Shown: positions 15,073 through 24,774, counted from the first letter of the stretch. The stretch: DNA of 64,000 nt from JBFONV01 sp040779335 (GCA_040779335.1 JBFONV010000004.1:124001-188000), one strand, 5' to 3'. Notes: generated by a model from the sequence alone, not told the origin. Made by a program: numbers and translations.

Positions 15073-16340
15073 AAAAATTTGCTGTGATCGGTTCAGGGAT
15101 TTCAGGTTTAACTGCGGCCTACTTGTTGTCAAAAAAGCATCAGGTAACGGTATTTGAAAAAAATGCCACTGTTGGCGGCCATACTGCTACGGTAGATATC
15201 GAGTTGGAAGGTCGTAGCTATGCCATAGACACTGGTTTTATTGTTTTTAACGATAAAACCTATCCAAACTATCTGGCACTTTTAGATGAGATCGGCGTTG
15301 ATAAACAACCGACCGAAATGAGTTTTTCAGTGCACAATAGCCAAACAGGTCTAGAATACAACGGACATAATCTTAATACTTTATTTGCCCAACGCCGTAA
15401 TATTTTTAACCCTAAATTCTGGTCTTTGGTGAAAGAAATCCTGCGATTTAATAAATTGTGTAAACAGTTATTTGAGCTGGATGACTTTGATGAAAAATAT
15501 ACGCTTGGTCAATTTCTTCATCACCATCACTTTAGCCAGTTTTTTGCTGAGCATTACATTTTGCCCATGGGAGCGGCTATTTGGTCAAGCTCACTAACGC
15601 AAATGGAAGCGTTTCAATTTCGCTTTTTTGTGCAGTTTTTTCATCATCACGGCTTACTCAATATCGCTGATAGACCGCAATGGTATGTGATACCTAACGG
15701 TTCGCGTAGTTATTTAGCACCGTTGTGTGCGCCTTTTGCGAATAATATCAAATTAAACGCCAATATTAACTCGATAACGCGCGAACATAATAAAGTGCAA
15801 TTAAACTTTCATAATGGCGATGTCGAAGAGTTTGATGAGGTAGTTATTGCCTGTCATTCCGATCAAGCGCTTGCGCTGCTCGGAGATGCCAGCGAGCATG
15901 AACAAACAATTCTTTCGGCAATGCCTTACAGTGAGAATTCAGTTATTTTGCATACCGACACTAAGTTATTACCAAAACGCAAAAAAGCTTGGGCGAGTTG
16001 GAATTATCAACTCCAGCCGAATAGGCATAAAGCGGCCAGTGTTACCTATAATATGAATATTTTACAGGGCTTAGATACCGAGCATACATTCTGTGTCACC
16101 TTGAATCAAAAAGGCGATATCGAACAAGATAAAATCTTGCGAGAATTTACTTATCATCATCCTATCTTTTCAATTCAATCAATAGCAGCGCAACGTCAAC
16201 GCGACGTTATTTGTGGTGTGCAACATACTCATTATGCTGGAGCATATTGGCATAATGGTTTTCATGAGGATGGTGTAAGAAGTGCGGTAGAAGTCGCGAA
16301 ACGGTTCGATTGCTATTTAGAAAAAGCTAAGACCAACTAA
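15069..16340 (+). CDS. FAD-dependent amine-oxidase-like oxidoreductase
   Basis: 423 residues. The start at 15069 overlaps the SDR stop (ATGA) and gives an N-terminus that is directly the FAD Rossmann loop AVIGSGISGLTAAYLL with FEKNATVGGHTATV downstream. The DTGFIVFNDKTYPNY segment and the C-terminal GAYWHNGFHEDGVRSAVEVA dinucleotide-binding end are typical of the COG2907 group that sits with DUF1365 and CFA-synthase-like genes. In Rhodobacter, genes of this kind are RpoE-dependent and have been tied to methylated and furan fatty acids; the same role here is inferred. Confidence 0.88.
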   Translation: MKKFAVIGSGISGLTAAYLLSKKHQVTVFEKNATVGGHTATVDIELEGRSYAIDTGFIVFNDKTYPNYLALLDEIGVDKQPTEMSFSVHNSQTGLEYNGHNLNTLFAQRRNIFNPKFWSLVKEILRFNKLCKQLFELDDFDEKYTLGQFLHHHHFSQFFAEHYILPMGAAIWSSSLTQMEAFQFRFFVQFFHHHGLLNIADRPQWYVIPNGSRSYLAPLCAPFANNIKLNANINSITREHNKVQLNFHNGDVEEFDEVVIACHSDQALALLGDASEHEQTILSAMPYSENSVILHTDTKLLPKRKKAWASWNYQLQPNRHKAASVTYNMNILQGLDTEHTFCVTLNQKGDIEQDKILREFTYHHPIFSIQSIAAQRQRDVICGVQHTHYAGAYWHNGFHEDGVRSAVEVAKRFDCYLEKAKTN

Positions 16341-17104
16341 TGACAGCCACGTTACAAAATAGCAGCATATATGTTGGACAAATTAGACATAGACGATTTA
16401 CGCCCAAATATCATGGCTTTAGTTATCAGCTGCACATGCTAGCTCTAGACCTTGATGATATTGAACATTGTCGACGACCGCTCGGCATTTTTGGTTACGC
16501 TTGGTTTCATCCGTTACGTTTTTTTGAAAAAGATTATCTACCAGGTGAACCGAAATCGTTACGAGAACGTATTACTAACAAAGTGACTACTATCGGTGGA
16601 AAATCTGATATTAAACGCGTGTTAATGTTGGTTCAGGTGAGGTGTTTGGGGATTTACTTTAGTCCTGCTAATTTCTATTTTTGTTACGACAACAACGATG
16701 TTTGTAATCAAGTTCTTGTTGAAGTTAGTAATACACCTTGGAATGAAAGGCACTATTATTTGGTTGATTTGAAAGGTAAGAAAACCAATAAAAAAGTATT
16801 TCAAGTGTCGCCATTTCTTGATATGAATATGACATACCACTGGGATATTAAGCCGCCTGAAAGTGACCGCAATCACTTATTAATTCACATTGAAAATCGC
16901 CGGGGTAGTGACGGAGATATTAACAATGAAAAAGTATTTGATGCCACACTTGCTATGCGCAAGCAGCCTATAGGCCAGTTAGGATTTTGGCAAGTGTGTT
17001 TTAGTTTACCCTTGATGACTGTAAAAGTTGTTTGCGGTATATATTGGCAAGCGTTGAAGTTATTTGTTAAGCGCGTGCCATTTTTAGGATATCAAAAGTC
17101 TTAG
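16340..17104 (+). CDS. DUF1365 family protein
   Basis: 254 residues, starting within the stop of the FAD oxidoreductase (TAATG). IYVGQIRHRRFTPKYHGFSYQLHMLALDLDD is the DUF1365 signature, with VLMLVQVRCLGIYFSPANFYFCYD and the VEVSNTPWNERHYYLV segment following; length is normal. No signal peptide, though a hydrophobic C-terminal stretch may associate with the membrane. Constant partner of the FAD oxidase and the CFA-like methyltransferase; activity not established. Confidence 0.88.
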   Translation: MTATLQNSSIYVGQIRHRRFTPKYHGFSYQLHMLALDLDDIEHCRRPLGIFGYAWFHPLRFFEKDYLPGEPKSLRERITNKVTTIGGKSDIKRVLMLVQVRCLGIYFSPANFYFCYDNNDVCNQVLVEVSNTPWNERHYYLVDLKGKKTNKKVFQVSPFLDMNMTYHWDIKPPESDRNHLLIHIENRRGSDGDINNEKVFDATLAMRKQPIGQLGFWQVCFSLPLMTVKVVCGIYWQALKLFVKRVPFLGYQKS

Positions 17105-17105
17105 C

Positions 17106-18359
17106 ATGTTAAATGTAAAACAGGAGTCTGATGTGGAAGAAGTATCAGGTATTAGAATAAGAAAGTCTGCTAACTGGATAGATAAGCGCTGTCGCTCATT
17201 GGTCTTTTCTGTATTGTCAAAATTAGAATACGGTCAAATAGAAATAATTGATGGTAACGAGAGACATTTTTTCCCGGCACACGGTGCTAATGGCCAGATC
17301 ACTGGAAAAATACGAGTTCACGATGCAAGCCTATATAGAGACTTTGTTAAAGGCGGCAGTATAGGCGCTGCTGAAGCGTTTATTGACGGCAAATGGAGTA
17401 GCCCAGACCTACTTTCTGTGATCAGAATATTTGCTAAAGCTCAACAACAAACCGATGATTTAGAGAATCAAAAGTCTTTTATAAATAAAATAAAAAATGC
17501 GATATTTCATCGGAAAAACAAAAATAGCCAGACAGGATCAAAACGCAACATCTTAGCTCATTATGACTTGGGTAACGAATTGTATACTCGGTTTCTTGAT
17601 CCTGAAATGATGTATTCATCAGCAATATATCCATCTGCTGATGCGTCACTGGCAGACGCTCAGTTGCATAAATTAGAGACGATATGCCAGCGTTTAGATT
17701 TAAACGAAAATGATCATCTATTAGAAATTGGCACAGGTTGGGGCGGTTTAGCCATTTACGCTGCGAAAAACTATGGCTGCAAAGTAACCACGACCACTAT
17801 TTCTGATGCGCAATTTGATTACGCTAAAAACCGAATAGAACGTCTAGGTTTAACCGACAAGATAACCTTACTTAAGAAAGACTATCGTGAATTGACGGGT
17901 GAATACGATAAGTTAGTTTCTGTTGAGATGATTGAAGCAGTCGGATATGAATATCTGCCGAGCTTTTTTCAACAATGTAATGACAGGCTCAAAGCGGGTG
18001 GTAAGTTGTTGATCCAATCTATTACAATTGCGGATCAACGTTTTGACTATTATAGAAACAATGTTGATTTTATTCAGCGCTACATTTTTCCTGGCGGATT
18101 TTTGCCTTCAGTTACGGTACTCTCAGAGCACATCACTAAGCATTCAAACCTTGTGGTTGAGTCATTAAGTGATATTGGCCTTGATTACGCTAAAACACTG
18201 GCAGATTGGCGAACATCATTTTTAAATTCATGGTCGGAACTTACCCAGTTTGGCTATGATGAAAAATTCAAGCGCTTATGGCTGTATTACTTTGCTTATT
18301 GTGAAGGGGCATTTTTGGAGCGCTCTACCAGTACGGTACATTTGGTCGCAAGAAAATAA
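17106..18359 (+). CDS. cyclopropane-fatty-acyl-phospholipid synthase-like methyltransferase
   Basis: 417 residues. N-terminal sterol-carrier-like part, then AHYDLGNELYTRFLDPEMMYSSAIY, the SAM-binding LLEIGTGWGGLAIYAA, VEMIEAVGYEYLPSFF, and the QRYIFPGGFLPS motif of CFA synthases. It should methylate double bonds of membrane phospholipid acyl chains. Last gene of the ECF operon and homologous in context to Rhodobacter cfaA-like genes; whether the product is cyclopropane, methylated or furan fatty acid cannot be told from the sequence. Confidence 0.9.
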   Translation: MLNVKQESDVEEVSGIRIRKSANWIDKRCRSLVFSVLSKLEYGQIEIIDGNERHFFPAHGANGQITGKIRVHDASLYRDFVKGGSIGAAEAFIDGKWSSPDLLSVIRIFAKAQQQTDDLENQKSFINKIKNAIFHRKNKNSQTGSKRNILAHYDLGNELYTRFLDPEMMYSSAIYPSADASLADAQLHKLETICQRLDLNENDHLLEIGTGWGGLAIYAAKNYGCKVTTTTISDAQFDYAKNRIERLGLTDKITLLKKDYRELTGEYDKLVSVEMIEAVGYEYLPSFFQQCNDRLKAGGKLLIQSITIADQRFDYYRNNVDFIQRYIFPGGFLPSVTVLSEHITKHSNLVVESLSDIGLDYAKTLADWRTSFLNSWSELTQFGYDEKFKRLWLYYFAYCEGAFLERSTSTVHLVARK

Positions 18360-18382
18360 TAGGTTATCGTTTTTTAATCAAC

Positions 18383-18415
18383 AAACCCTAATGGCCAGTC
18401 GCCACTAGGGTTTAT
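18383..18415 (+). terminator. intrinsic terminator of the ECF/photolyase operon
   Basis: AAACCCTA pairs with TAGGGTTT, and an inner TGGC pairs with GCCA. The 3' T tract is short (TTTATT), and the hairpin lies 24 bases after the methyltransferase stop. Confidence 0.65.
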
Positions 18416-18506
18416 TCAACCGACTTAATGGATAGACAATTGGTAGTTACTATATGAACAGTAACCTTTGTGTATACCATTGATACTGAACAACCCCGGT
18501 TTCAAT

Positions 18507-19613
18507 CTAATCAGCGATATTTTCTATGTCACCTCGTGTTACTGGATACCCTAAATTCATCCAACCAAATATTCCCTCCCAAAGCACTGCTGTTCGGGTA
18601 TAGCCTTGTTTTCTAAGTTTATTAATAGTGTATTCCGCAGCTGCGCGGGGGCAAGAGCAATAGCCGACTATCTGTACGTCTTTTGGAATATCAGCCACTC
18701 TTTCTTCTATATCTGAGTAATAGGGAAATGGAATAGAGCCTTCGATGTGGGCTGTTTGCCAGACAGAAGCGACCCTAGTGTCGAGTAAAACCATTCTATT
18801 TTTAGCTTTTAATGCTGCATCTAAATCTTTTGACGATACGAAAATGCCATCTTCAAGGTCAAAGTTTGGATCGTCCCCTTGCTTGTTTATCACATATTGA
18901 TCCGGAGTAGGCAATGCCCTAAGTACGGTTTTCTCTGGCTGCCAACCACTGGCCTTGCTGCGCAAAAATGCGGTGATGTTATCAATATCATCAGCGGCTA
19001 ATTTATCTTTAAATGCGACCATCGGAGTATTCTGACGGCCATTTTGGATCGCATGTCTAATAAATTCATCGGTATTATGAGCTAATGCTGATTGGTTTGT
19101 TAGCGCTGGGGCTGAAATCCCTTCGCCTTTAACACCGTGGCAGCTTGCACATTCTTTTTGAAAGACTTCTTCGCCTCTCTTTATGTCGCCGTGCACAGGA
19201 TTGGTTGAAAATTTTAGACGCTGTACACCGCCTTGTTCAAAAAGCCAATAGGTTAAGTCCCAAGTTTCATCCAATGTCATTGGACCGCCAACTTCATCCA
19301 AATAACCGCCCATGGCAGTGCCTTTTCGACCATAAGACATTGGTCTTAAAATAGCGTGGGGTACTCCTGATTCTAATAAACTCTTACTGCGCAATGAAGG
19401 CGCGTGATCGTTGGCGTGACCTTGTCTGTCTTCACCATGACACAGAGCACAATATTTTTGATAGTTTGCCGCAGCCACTTTGCTTTGTTCGGCCGTAAGC
19501 TTTCGAGGTGGGGGTAAAGTACCAGGCTCGTGCACTTGAGCGTTTGTGGGCAAATGTATAGTCAGTATTATTATGCCGAGTAGCATATTTATTGAATTAG
19601 AGAGCGATACCAT
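18507..19613 (-). CDS. dihaem cytochrome c-rhodanese fusion protein
   Basis: 368 residues with a signal peptide (to about TNA, residue 25). Two haem-binding sites, CALCH (55-59) and CASCH (155-159), each with a downstream Met-containing cytochrome c fold, then a rhodanese domain from about residue 255 with LLDTRVASVWQTAHIEGSIPF and a YCSCPRA loop holding the candidate catalytic Cys. It is probably a periplasmic electron-transfer protein tied to sulfur chemistry. No membrane anchor beyond the signal. It is separated from its neighbours and transcribed alone. Confidence 0.85.
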   Translation of the reverse strand: MVSLSNSINMLLGIIILTIHLPTNAQVHEPGTLPPPRKLTAEQSKVAAANYQKYCALCHGEDRQGHANDHAPSLRSKSLLESGVPHAILRPMSYGRKGTAMGGYLDEVGGPMTLDETWDLTYWLFEQGGVQRLKFSTNPVHGDIKRGEEVFQKECASCHGVKGEGISAPALTNQSALAHNTDEFIRHAIQNGRQNTPMVAFKDKLAADDIDNITAFLRSKASGWQPEKTVLRALPTPDQYVINKQGDDPNFDLEDGIFVSSKDLDAALKAKNRMVLLDTRVASVWQTAHIEGSIPFPYYSDIEERVADIPKDVQIVGYCSCPRAAAEYTINKLRKQGYTRTAVLWEGIFGWMNLGYPVTRGDIENIAD

Positions 19614-19823
19614 AGTCGTTATTACACTAATAAAGCGTTGAATTACTTGATAGACTAACGAGCTTGGCGTTGAGAATCAACATGCTTTGCATCGCTGAAA
19701 AGCTTAGTAACAAAAAATGATATGCTATGCATAATAGCGTCACCTTTTATTACACGGTCGAGAGGTATTTCTTATCGTTGTTGTTGATGATGAGTTAACG
19801 TATCAACAATACCTACCTTTAAG

Positions 19824-20246
19824 TTATCGGTAGATAATTTCAGAGCGTGTTTTCGCCATGGCATTTAATATTTTATTTTGTACTGAGTGCGCAATACCTG
19901 CTCGATCCATCGCGTTGATAAATAGATCTACCGTTAAATTAAAATGCGCTTCGTTGACGTTCATGCCGGTATGAACATCAACCATAGTATCCCCGGTATA
20001 TTCACATGGGCCGGCAATTAAATGGCAAACATGCTCGATCATTTTTTCGCGAAAACGGTCGACATCTGATTCTTCAAAATACGCATATATTTCGGGAGAA
20101 AATGTAATTTCTTCAATAAAATAATCAACTATTTCGGTAATTTTTTCAGTACCGCCCACTTCTTGATAAACATTGCTGGTGCTGCTGCATCCAGTGAACG
20201 TAAGAACGTAGGATAAGGTAATAATAATTAATGATTTATTTTTCAT
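19824..20246 (-). CDS. group 1 truncated haemoglobin, lipoprotein
   Basis: 140 residues from 20246. The N-terminus MKNKSLIIITLSYVLTFTGC is a lipoprotein signal with lipobox FTGC. The body is a 2-over-2 globin: YQEVGGTEKITEIVDYFIEEI at the start, FREKMIEHVCHLIAGP, and HTGMNVNEAHFNLTVDLF with the proximal His in the family position. Surface-anchored truncated globins are less usual than cytoplasmic ones. Its ATG lies two bases after the DUF3034 stop, so the two are cotranscribed. Confidence 0.82.
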   Translation of the reverse strand: MKNKSLIIITLSYVLTFTGCSSTSNVYQEVGGTEKITEIVDYFIEEITFSPEIYAYFEESDVDRFREKMIEHVCHLIAGPCEYTGDTMVDVHTGMNVNEAHFNLTVDLFINAMDRAGIAHSVQNKILNAMAKTRSEIIYR

Positions 20247-20250
20247 TCGA

Positions 20251-21099
20251 CTACCATAGTTGACCATTCAAAGATAAGTATAAGCCTTGTTGTTCCTCGC
20301 TTGCTGCTATTTTACCTAAATCAGTCCATGCAAGTGTGAGGTTAAAAGATTTATTGGGAATGTAGCTTACAAAAATGTCAGCCCAATCTGATTCATCAAG
20401 CCCTAAATTATCGGGCTTTTGACGATACTCTACACCAACGGCAAGATGACGAGAAAGCAAGATACCTGCTGAAGCTTCAATTTGCATTTTGTAGGCGTCG
20501 TTATTTGGGCCGCCAAAACCCAGTAACCCCATTTCATTGGCTTTAGTTGCACGTAATGTTAAGTTCCAGACGCTATTGTATCCAGCTATAGCACCGAGAT
20601 TAACTTTGGTCATTGCAACAAACCAATCCGTGCCATGGTTAGTATTTTTGGCACCGACTAACTCCGCAATAGCGCCATCGTCTATGCGTTTATATTGCAT
20701 GCCAACACTAACTTGTGGCCAAGTAGAGTAAACCACATCACCATACAAGCGATATTTTAATGACGTTATGCTTTGTTTGATATCACCGCCTAACGTTTTT
20801 AAATCAAAACGTTGCTGAGCATAACCCACTTCTAGACGATCATAAAACGAGGCATTGACGCCAATCACATTTAAACGGTAATCGTCGAGATCAACCGTTG
20901 ATGAAACTGCAGAAAGCGATATTTGCTCTTGGCTATCATAACCAGCAAGGGTCGCCCAAGGCACTATTCCGCCACCGCCACTGCCTTCTATTTGAATCAA
21001 CCCTGCTGTAGCGATGAGTTTTCCATCACCTGCGTGGCAGAGTGAAATGCTGATGAAATAGGTACAGGCAATAGCTGATAAGTACTTTTGTAATCTCAT
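20251..21099 (-). CDS. DUF3034 family outer-membrane protein
   Basis: 282 residues with a cleavable signal peptide. GKLIATAGLIQIEGSGGGGIVPWATLAGYDS is the DUF3034 signature; the rest is a series of amphipathic strands ending in LSLNGQLW, as in outer-membrane barrels. Position between the GGDEF-EAL protein (3 bases upstream) and the truncated globin (4 bases downstream) is a conserved kind of cluster in marine gammaproteobacteria; the function is not known. Confidence 0.8.
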   Translation of the reverse strand: MRLQKYLSAIACTYFISISLCHAGDGKLIATAGLIQIEGSGGGGIVPWATLAGYDSQEQISLSAVSSTVDLDDYRLNVIGVNASFYDRLEVGYAQQRFDLKTLGGDIKQSITSLKYRLYGDVVYSTWPQVSVGMQYKRIDDGAIAELVGAKNTNHGTDWFVAMTKVNLGAIAGYNSVWNLTLRATKANEMGLLGFGGPNNDAYKMQIEASAGILLSRHLAVGVEYRQKPDNLGLDESDWADIFVSYIPNKSFNLTLAWTDLGKIAASEEQQGLYLSLNGQLW

Positions 21100-21102
21100 A
21101 GG

Positions 21103-23424
21103 TTATATCCATTGATGTTGAGTATGGGCTTGATGCCAAATCAACAAATCTGACAGTGGTATTGGTCTACTGATAAAGTAGCCTTGCGCAAATTCACATT
21201 GCCATTGCTTAAGTAAAGCCAATGAAGCCTCATTTTCAACGCCTTCAGCAATGACGGACAAGTTAAATTCGTGAGCCAACTTGATAACCGTTTGCACAAT
21301 ACTTTGATCACTGGTTTGCTCAGCTAAATTAAGAACAAAGCTTTTGTCTACCTTTAAGGCTGAAACTGGAAGGTTTTTTAAATATTCTAACGACGAATAA
21401 CCCGTACCAAAATCATCAATTGCCAGCGAAAAACCATGATTTCTATAATTGCTCATTTGCGCTATTGCCAGTAGCGGATCATTTAAGATATCACTCTCGG
21501 TAATTTCAAATGATAATGTTGTCACGGGGAGTTTATGCTCAGTGAGCCGATCATTAATGTAGGGAAGCAATTGCTTATTCAATATATCTTGTGCGGATAA
21601 ATTAATGGCAATACAAATGGTTATCCCTGCCTCGCGCAGTTTTATCGCATCATCTATGGCCTGGTTGATCACCCATAATGTCACTTGTTCGATAATGCCT
21701 GACTGCTCAGCCAGCGTGATAAATTCTTCGGGTGATACAAAACCTAACTGCTTATTCTGCCATCGGATCAAGGCTTCTACATTGAGGATTTTATTATCTG
21801 CAATAGTGAGCTTAGGTTGATAAAAGAGCGCCAGTTCGTCATTTTCTGTTGCCAACACTTGTTTTAATTCTGTTACAACCGCCAGTTTCCTTACATATCT
21901 TTCTTCTAATAGTGGGTGATATTCAAGCACCATACTTTTCGTCAATTGTGATTCGTCTAGCACAATATTCATGCGTTTAAATAGTACTTCTGCAGAAGAA
22001 GCATCTGTCGGGCAAGAGAGTATACCTAATGCCAGTTTCGGTTTTATGGTGACATCGGGTGTAACAATAGGGTGTTCAAGTTGGTGTTTTATATCGTTAA
22101 GCGCAGTTAAAGATTGGTCGTGCTCGGGTAACCACAATAATTCTCCACCCGTAAGTCGAGCGGCTAAGCCGCCGAGTTTTTCTATTCGTTTAGCCAGTTC
22201 TTGTAAACAAAAATCACCATTATGGTAGCCAAACACATCGTTTAAGCTTCTAAAGTCTTTAATATTAATACCGACTACTTGGAAGGATTGTGGCTGAGCT
22301 AGTTTGTCGTTTAAGCGCTGCTGAATGTCAAAGCGATTGCTTAATTGCGTCAATAAATCATGGTGTGCCAAGTGAATAATTTTTGATTCACGTGCTTGAA
22401 TATTGGTTTGCATGACATCAAAAGCGTCACTTAACTTTTTGACTTCAGTTAGTTTAATATCTGCAATGGCGACAGTTTGATATTCACCCCCTGATATTTT
22501 AGATGCAACTTTTGATAATAAACTTAATGGTTTTGATAATTGCCGAGATAGTATTAAGGCAAAGATTAGGGCTAATAATATAGATATAAGGGCGATTAAA
22601 GTGATACTAACTTGTAACTGATTAAATTCTGAAAAAATCTTACTCATATTTTCAGTTAACGTTACATAAATTACTTTATTTTCTTGTTTACTCAGTATGA
22701 ATTGCTGAGAGACTAAAGTACTTTTCTTGAATAAATTCATCTCAAACCATGAGATATCTTTATTCACATTGGCAAGGGCGTCAATTTGCCTTGCGTGATC
22801 TAGCGTACTGATAACCAGAGGAGCGCTGTTAGCTATCTCTACACTGACGGTAGTCTCCATTTGGGTTATGCTTTTTAACTGGTTGAGTAGCGCTTGATCA
22901 ATTTCAAAGCCGAGCAAGGTTAACGCTATCGGGGTTGGAGCATCAACGGTCAGCATAATAACTTGATAAAGCTTGTTGTCAAACACCATAAGCGAGGTCA
23001 TGCCGCCGTTATTAATTGTTTCGTTCAGTAATTGTGTTTGTGTCGAAAAAGTACTGTCGCTAATTGCAGGATTAGTGGTGGCAATGATATTGCCGTTAAG
23101 AGAGATAACCGCCATGGTATTGGCACCAATACGCTCGCCATGATTTACTAACACACTGTCTATAGTGCCTTTATCTTGGCTAGCTATAGCCTGCTTAAAA
23201 CCAAAATCGGAGACTAAAATATTTGCCGAGTTAAATAATTGCGTTTCACGAGAAGACAATAGTTGCTGGAATACATTTTCGGAGATCAGTAAATCCCGCT
23301 GTAATTGTGCTTGAGCATGTTCGGTGTTTTTTGTCCACACAGTGATCAAAATAGCGGTCGCAGTAACAAATAATAGCCCAAAAACCAGTTTTATTATTTG
23401 ATAATTAAGAGATGTTAACCGCAT
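21103..23424 (-). CDS. membrane GGDEF-EAL protein, probable c-di-GMP phosphodiesterase
   Basis: 773 residues: membrane helix at 13-33, periplasmic sensor region to about 275, second helix, HAMP (about 295-345), GGDEF domain (350-510), EAL domain (520-773). The GGDEF site is degraded (RLTGGELLWLP instead of GGDEF), so cyclase activity is unlikely. The EAL domain keeps VEALIRW, AINLSAQDI, FEITESD, IDDFGTGYSSL, KVDKSFV and AEGVEN, all needed for hydrolysing c-di-GMP. The stop/start of the cupredoxin gene overlaps its start by 1 base. It may sense a periplasmic signal handled by its neighbours. Confidence 0.88.
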   Translation of the reverse strand: MRLTSLNYQIIKLVFGLLFVTATAILITVWTKNTEHAQAQLQRDLLISENVFQQLLSSRETQLFNSANILVSDFGFKQAIASQDKGTIDSVLVNHGERIGANTMAVISLNGNIIATTNPAISDSTFSTQTQLLNETINNGGMTSLMVFDNKLYQVIMLTVDAPTPIALTLLGFEIDQALLNQLKSITQMETTVSVEIANSAPLVISTLDHARQIDALANVNKDISWFEMNLFKKSTLVSQQFILSKQENKVIYVTLTENMSKIFSEFNQLQVSITLIALISILLALIFALILSRQLSKPLSLLSKVASKISGGEYQTVAIADIKLTEVKKLSDAFDVMQTNIQARESKIIHLAHHDLLTQLSNRFDIQQRLNDKLAQPQSFQVVGINIKDFRSLNDVFGYHNGDFCLQELAKRIEKLGGLAARLTGGELLWLPEHDQSLTALNDIKHQLEHPIVTPDVTIKPKLALGILSCPTDASSAEVLFKRMNIVLDESQLTKSMVLEYHPLLEERYVRKLAVVTELKQVLATENDELALFYQPKLTIADNKILNVEALIRWQNKQLGFVSPEEFITLAEQSGIIEQVTLWVINQAIDDAIKLREAGITICIAINLSAQDILNKQLLPYINDRLTEHKLPVTTLSFEITESDILNDPLLAIAQMSNYRNHGFSLAIDDFGTGYSSLEYLKNLPVSALKVDKSFVLNLAEQTSDQSIVQTVIKLAHEFNLSVIAEGVENEASLALLKQWQCEFAQGYFISRPIPLSDLLIWHQAHTQHQWI

Positions 23425-24092
23425 TAGTCTTTATCTACTCCAAATTTTTTAGGTTTGAATTTCTTTTTCTTGCCGATTGCTTTGGGAGTGGATAATGTCA
23501 ACGTTATGGTCGAGTAATCAGCTTTTTCAAGTGGTTCAAGTTCAAAGGTTTCGCGTAAATTGCTTTGTGCAGACAACCTTGGGTGCCAAACATTAATAGT
23601 CGTTGCTGGATGCGTTAAGTTCACCATGCCGTTTTTATCGGTTAATGCTGCGTTTTCATTTTCTGCAACGTAAATATAGCCAATCATTTGGTCATGAATA
23701 TTACACCCTAGTACAACTATTCCCGACTTGTCGAAGGCGATAGGTTGACCTTTCCTACCTTTATATAGTTTTATTTCAAAGGGCTTGGTATCGGAGAAAC
23801 TGTAGACATGATGGCGAATGTCATCGCTATTGGGAAAACTAACTTGTTGTCCTTTATTAATAATTAATACATGTGGGTTAAACTGTTTGTTAATCTGATC
23901 CATTATTGGCGAATCTTCCGTGGTCGCTGTGTTTACTGCTGTTGCGGGGATTAGCTGGCTCACTACTGCATTTTCAATGGGATGTCCAAATTGATCCTGA
24001 ACTCTTATCCAATTTTCGGCGTGACAGGTTGGGATTAAGCATGACAAGAATATTAAAAGTCCGTATTTTGCTAGCAACGTTATTCTTCCCAA
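23424..24092 (-). CDS. cupredoxin-like methylamine-utilisation-type periplasmic protein
   Basis: 222 residues with a signal peptide (to about CHA). A cupredoxin-like fold is suggested by NPHVLIINKGQQVSFPNSDDIRHHVYSFS and the later VLGCNIHDQMIGYIYV, with His, Cys, His and Met at the positions of a type-1 copper site. Similar proteins are often annotated methylamine utilisation protein. First gene of the four-gene unit with the GGDEF-EAL protein, DUF3034 and truncated globin. Periplasmic copper or redox role inferred. Confidence 0.75.
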   Translation of the reverse strand: MGRITLLAKYGLLIFLSCLIPTCHAENWIRVQDQFGHPIENAVVSQLIPATAVNTATTEDSPIMDQINKQFNPHVLIINKGQQVSFPNSDDIRHHVYSFSDTKPFEIKLYKGRKGQPIAFDKSGIVVLGCNIHDQMIGYIYVAENENAALTDKNGMVNLTHPATTINVWHPRLSAQSNLRETFELEPLEKADYSTITLTLSTPKAIGKKKKFKPKKFGVDKD

Positions 24093-24595
24093 TAAATTGA
24101 TGTATTTAAAAGGTTAACTCATTACCCTAATAAGCGCAAAATGTGGATGGAAATATCTTCGTTTTCATAACATTACCCTTAGTATTAGTAATGTTAATTG
24201 AACCTCGAGATCATATAAATATCGCTAAAATTTTATAAATACAGCAGGATATATAAGCAATGAATACCTCATTTAAGTTAGCCATATATTTTTATTAATG
24301 AATAAGTACTAGATAATTGTTTACTTCTTATGCAAGCCTCTATATAGTTCACCCGTTATTTATTCCCATTTCGTTTATTTAACTGGTTATCCAATGTGGT
24401 AATCGGTGTTATGCCTTTCCCTTTCACAGTCAGTCATCACCAAAAATACTAAGCTTATTTATTGTCTGAGTTTTCGAGTGTCGATCTCGTTATGTCTTGT
24501 TAGTTTTAATTATATAAAATTATCTAAAAGTTTTATCAAACAATAATTTAGCTTTTCTTATGAATGCGTATTACGCAATTTAAAAGGGCTTTATT
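24093..24595. other. intergenic region with one dyad
   Basis: 503 A+T-rich bases between divergent units. AACATTAC (24169-24176) and GTAATGTT (24188-24195) form an 8 bp dyad about 80 bases upstream of the cupredoxin-like gene and could be an operator. I see no other gene or RNA. Confidence 0.4.
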
Positions 24596-24763
24596 ATGTC
24601 TTATATCATTAATGGTGCAGAGTATTCTATTATTTCACCAGTACAATCAGTTTCTGTTAACAAATTCAATATTGTTGTAACAGATCAAATAGGTTCGAAA
24701 CTATTCACATTTTCAAATGCGAATGAATCAAAGCTATTTTTGACTTGGCTATACCAAGTTTAA
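24596..24763 (+). CDS. small hypothetical protein (55 residues)
   Basis: An ATG frame of 55 codons, preceded by AAGGGC and followed 11 bases later by a perfect intrinsic terminator, which supports a real small gene. The product has no signal peptide or membrane segment; it reads as a short beta-rich fold (YIINGAEYSII, SVNKFNIVVTDQIGSKLFTF) with a terminal helix (ESKLFLTWLYQV). Family not recognised. Confidence 0.55.
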   Translation: MSYIINGAEYSIISPVQSVSVNKFNIVVTDQIGSKLFTFSNANESKLFLTWLYQV

Positions 24764-24774
24764 AATAGCACTAG

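Noticed and set aside
19614..19823. ECF promoter copy upstream of the cytochrome-rhodanese gene
   Set aside because: TGATTC exists on the minus strand, but the sequence 16 bases on is not CGTAWW-like.
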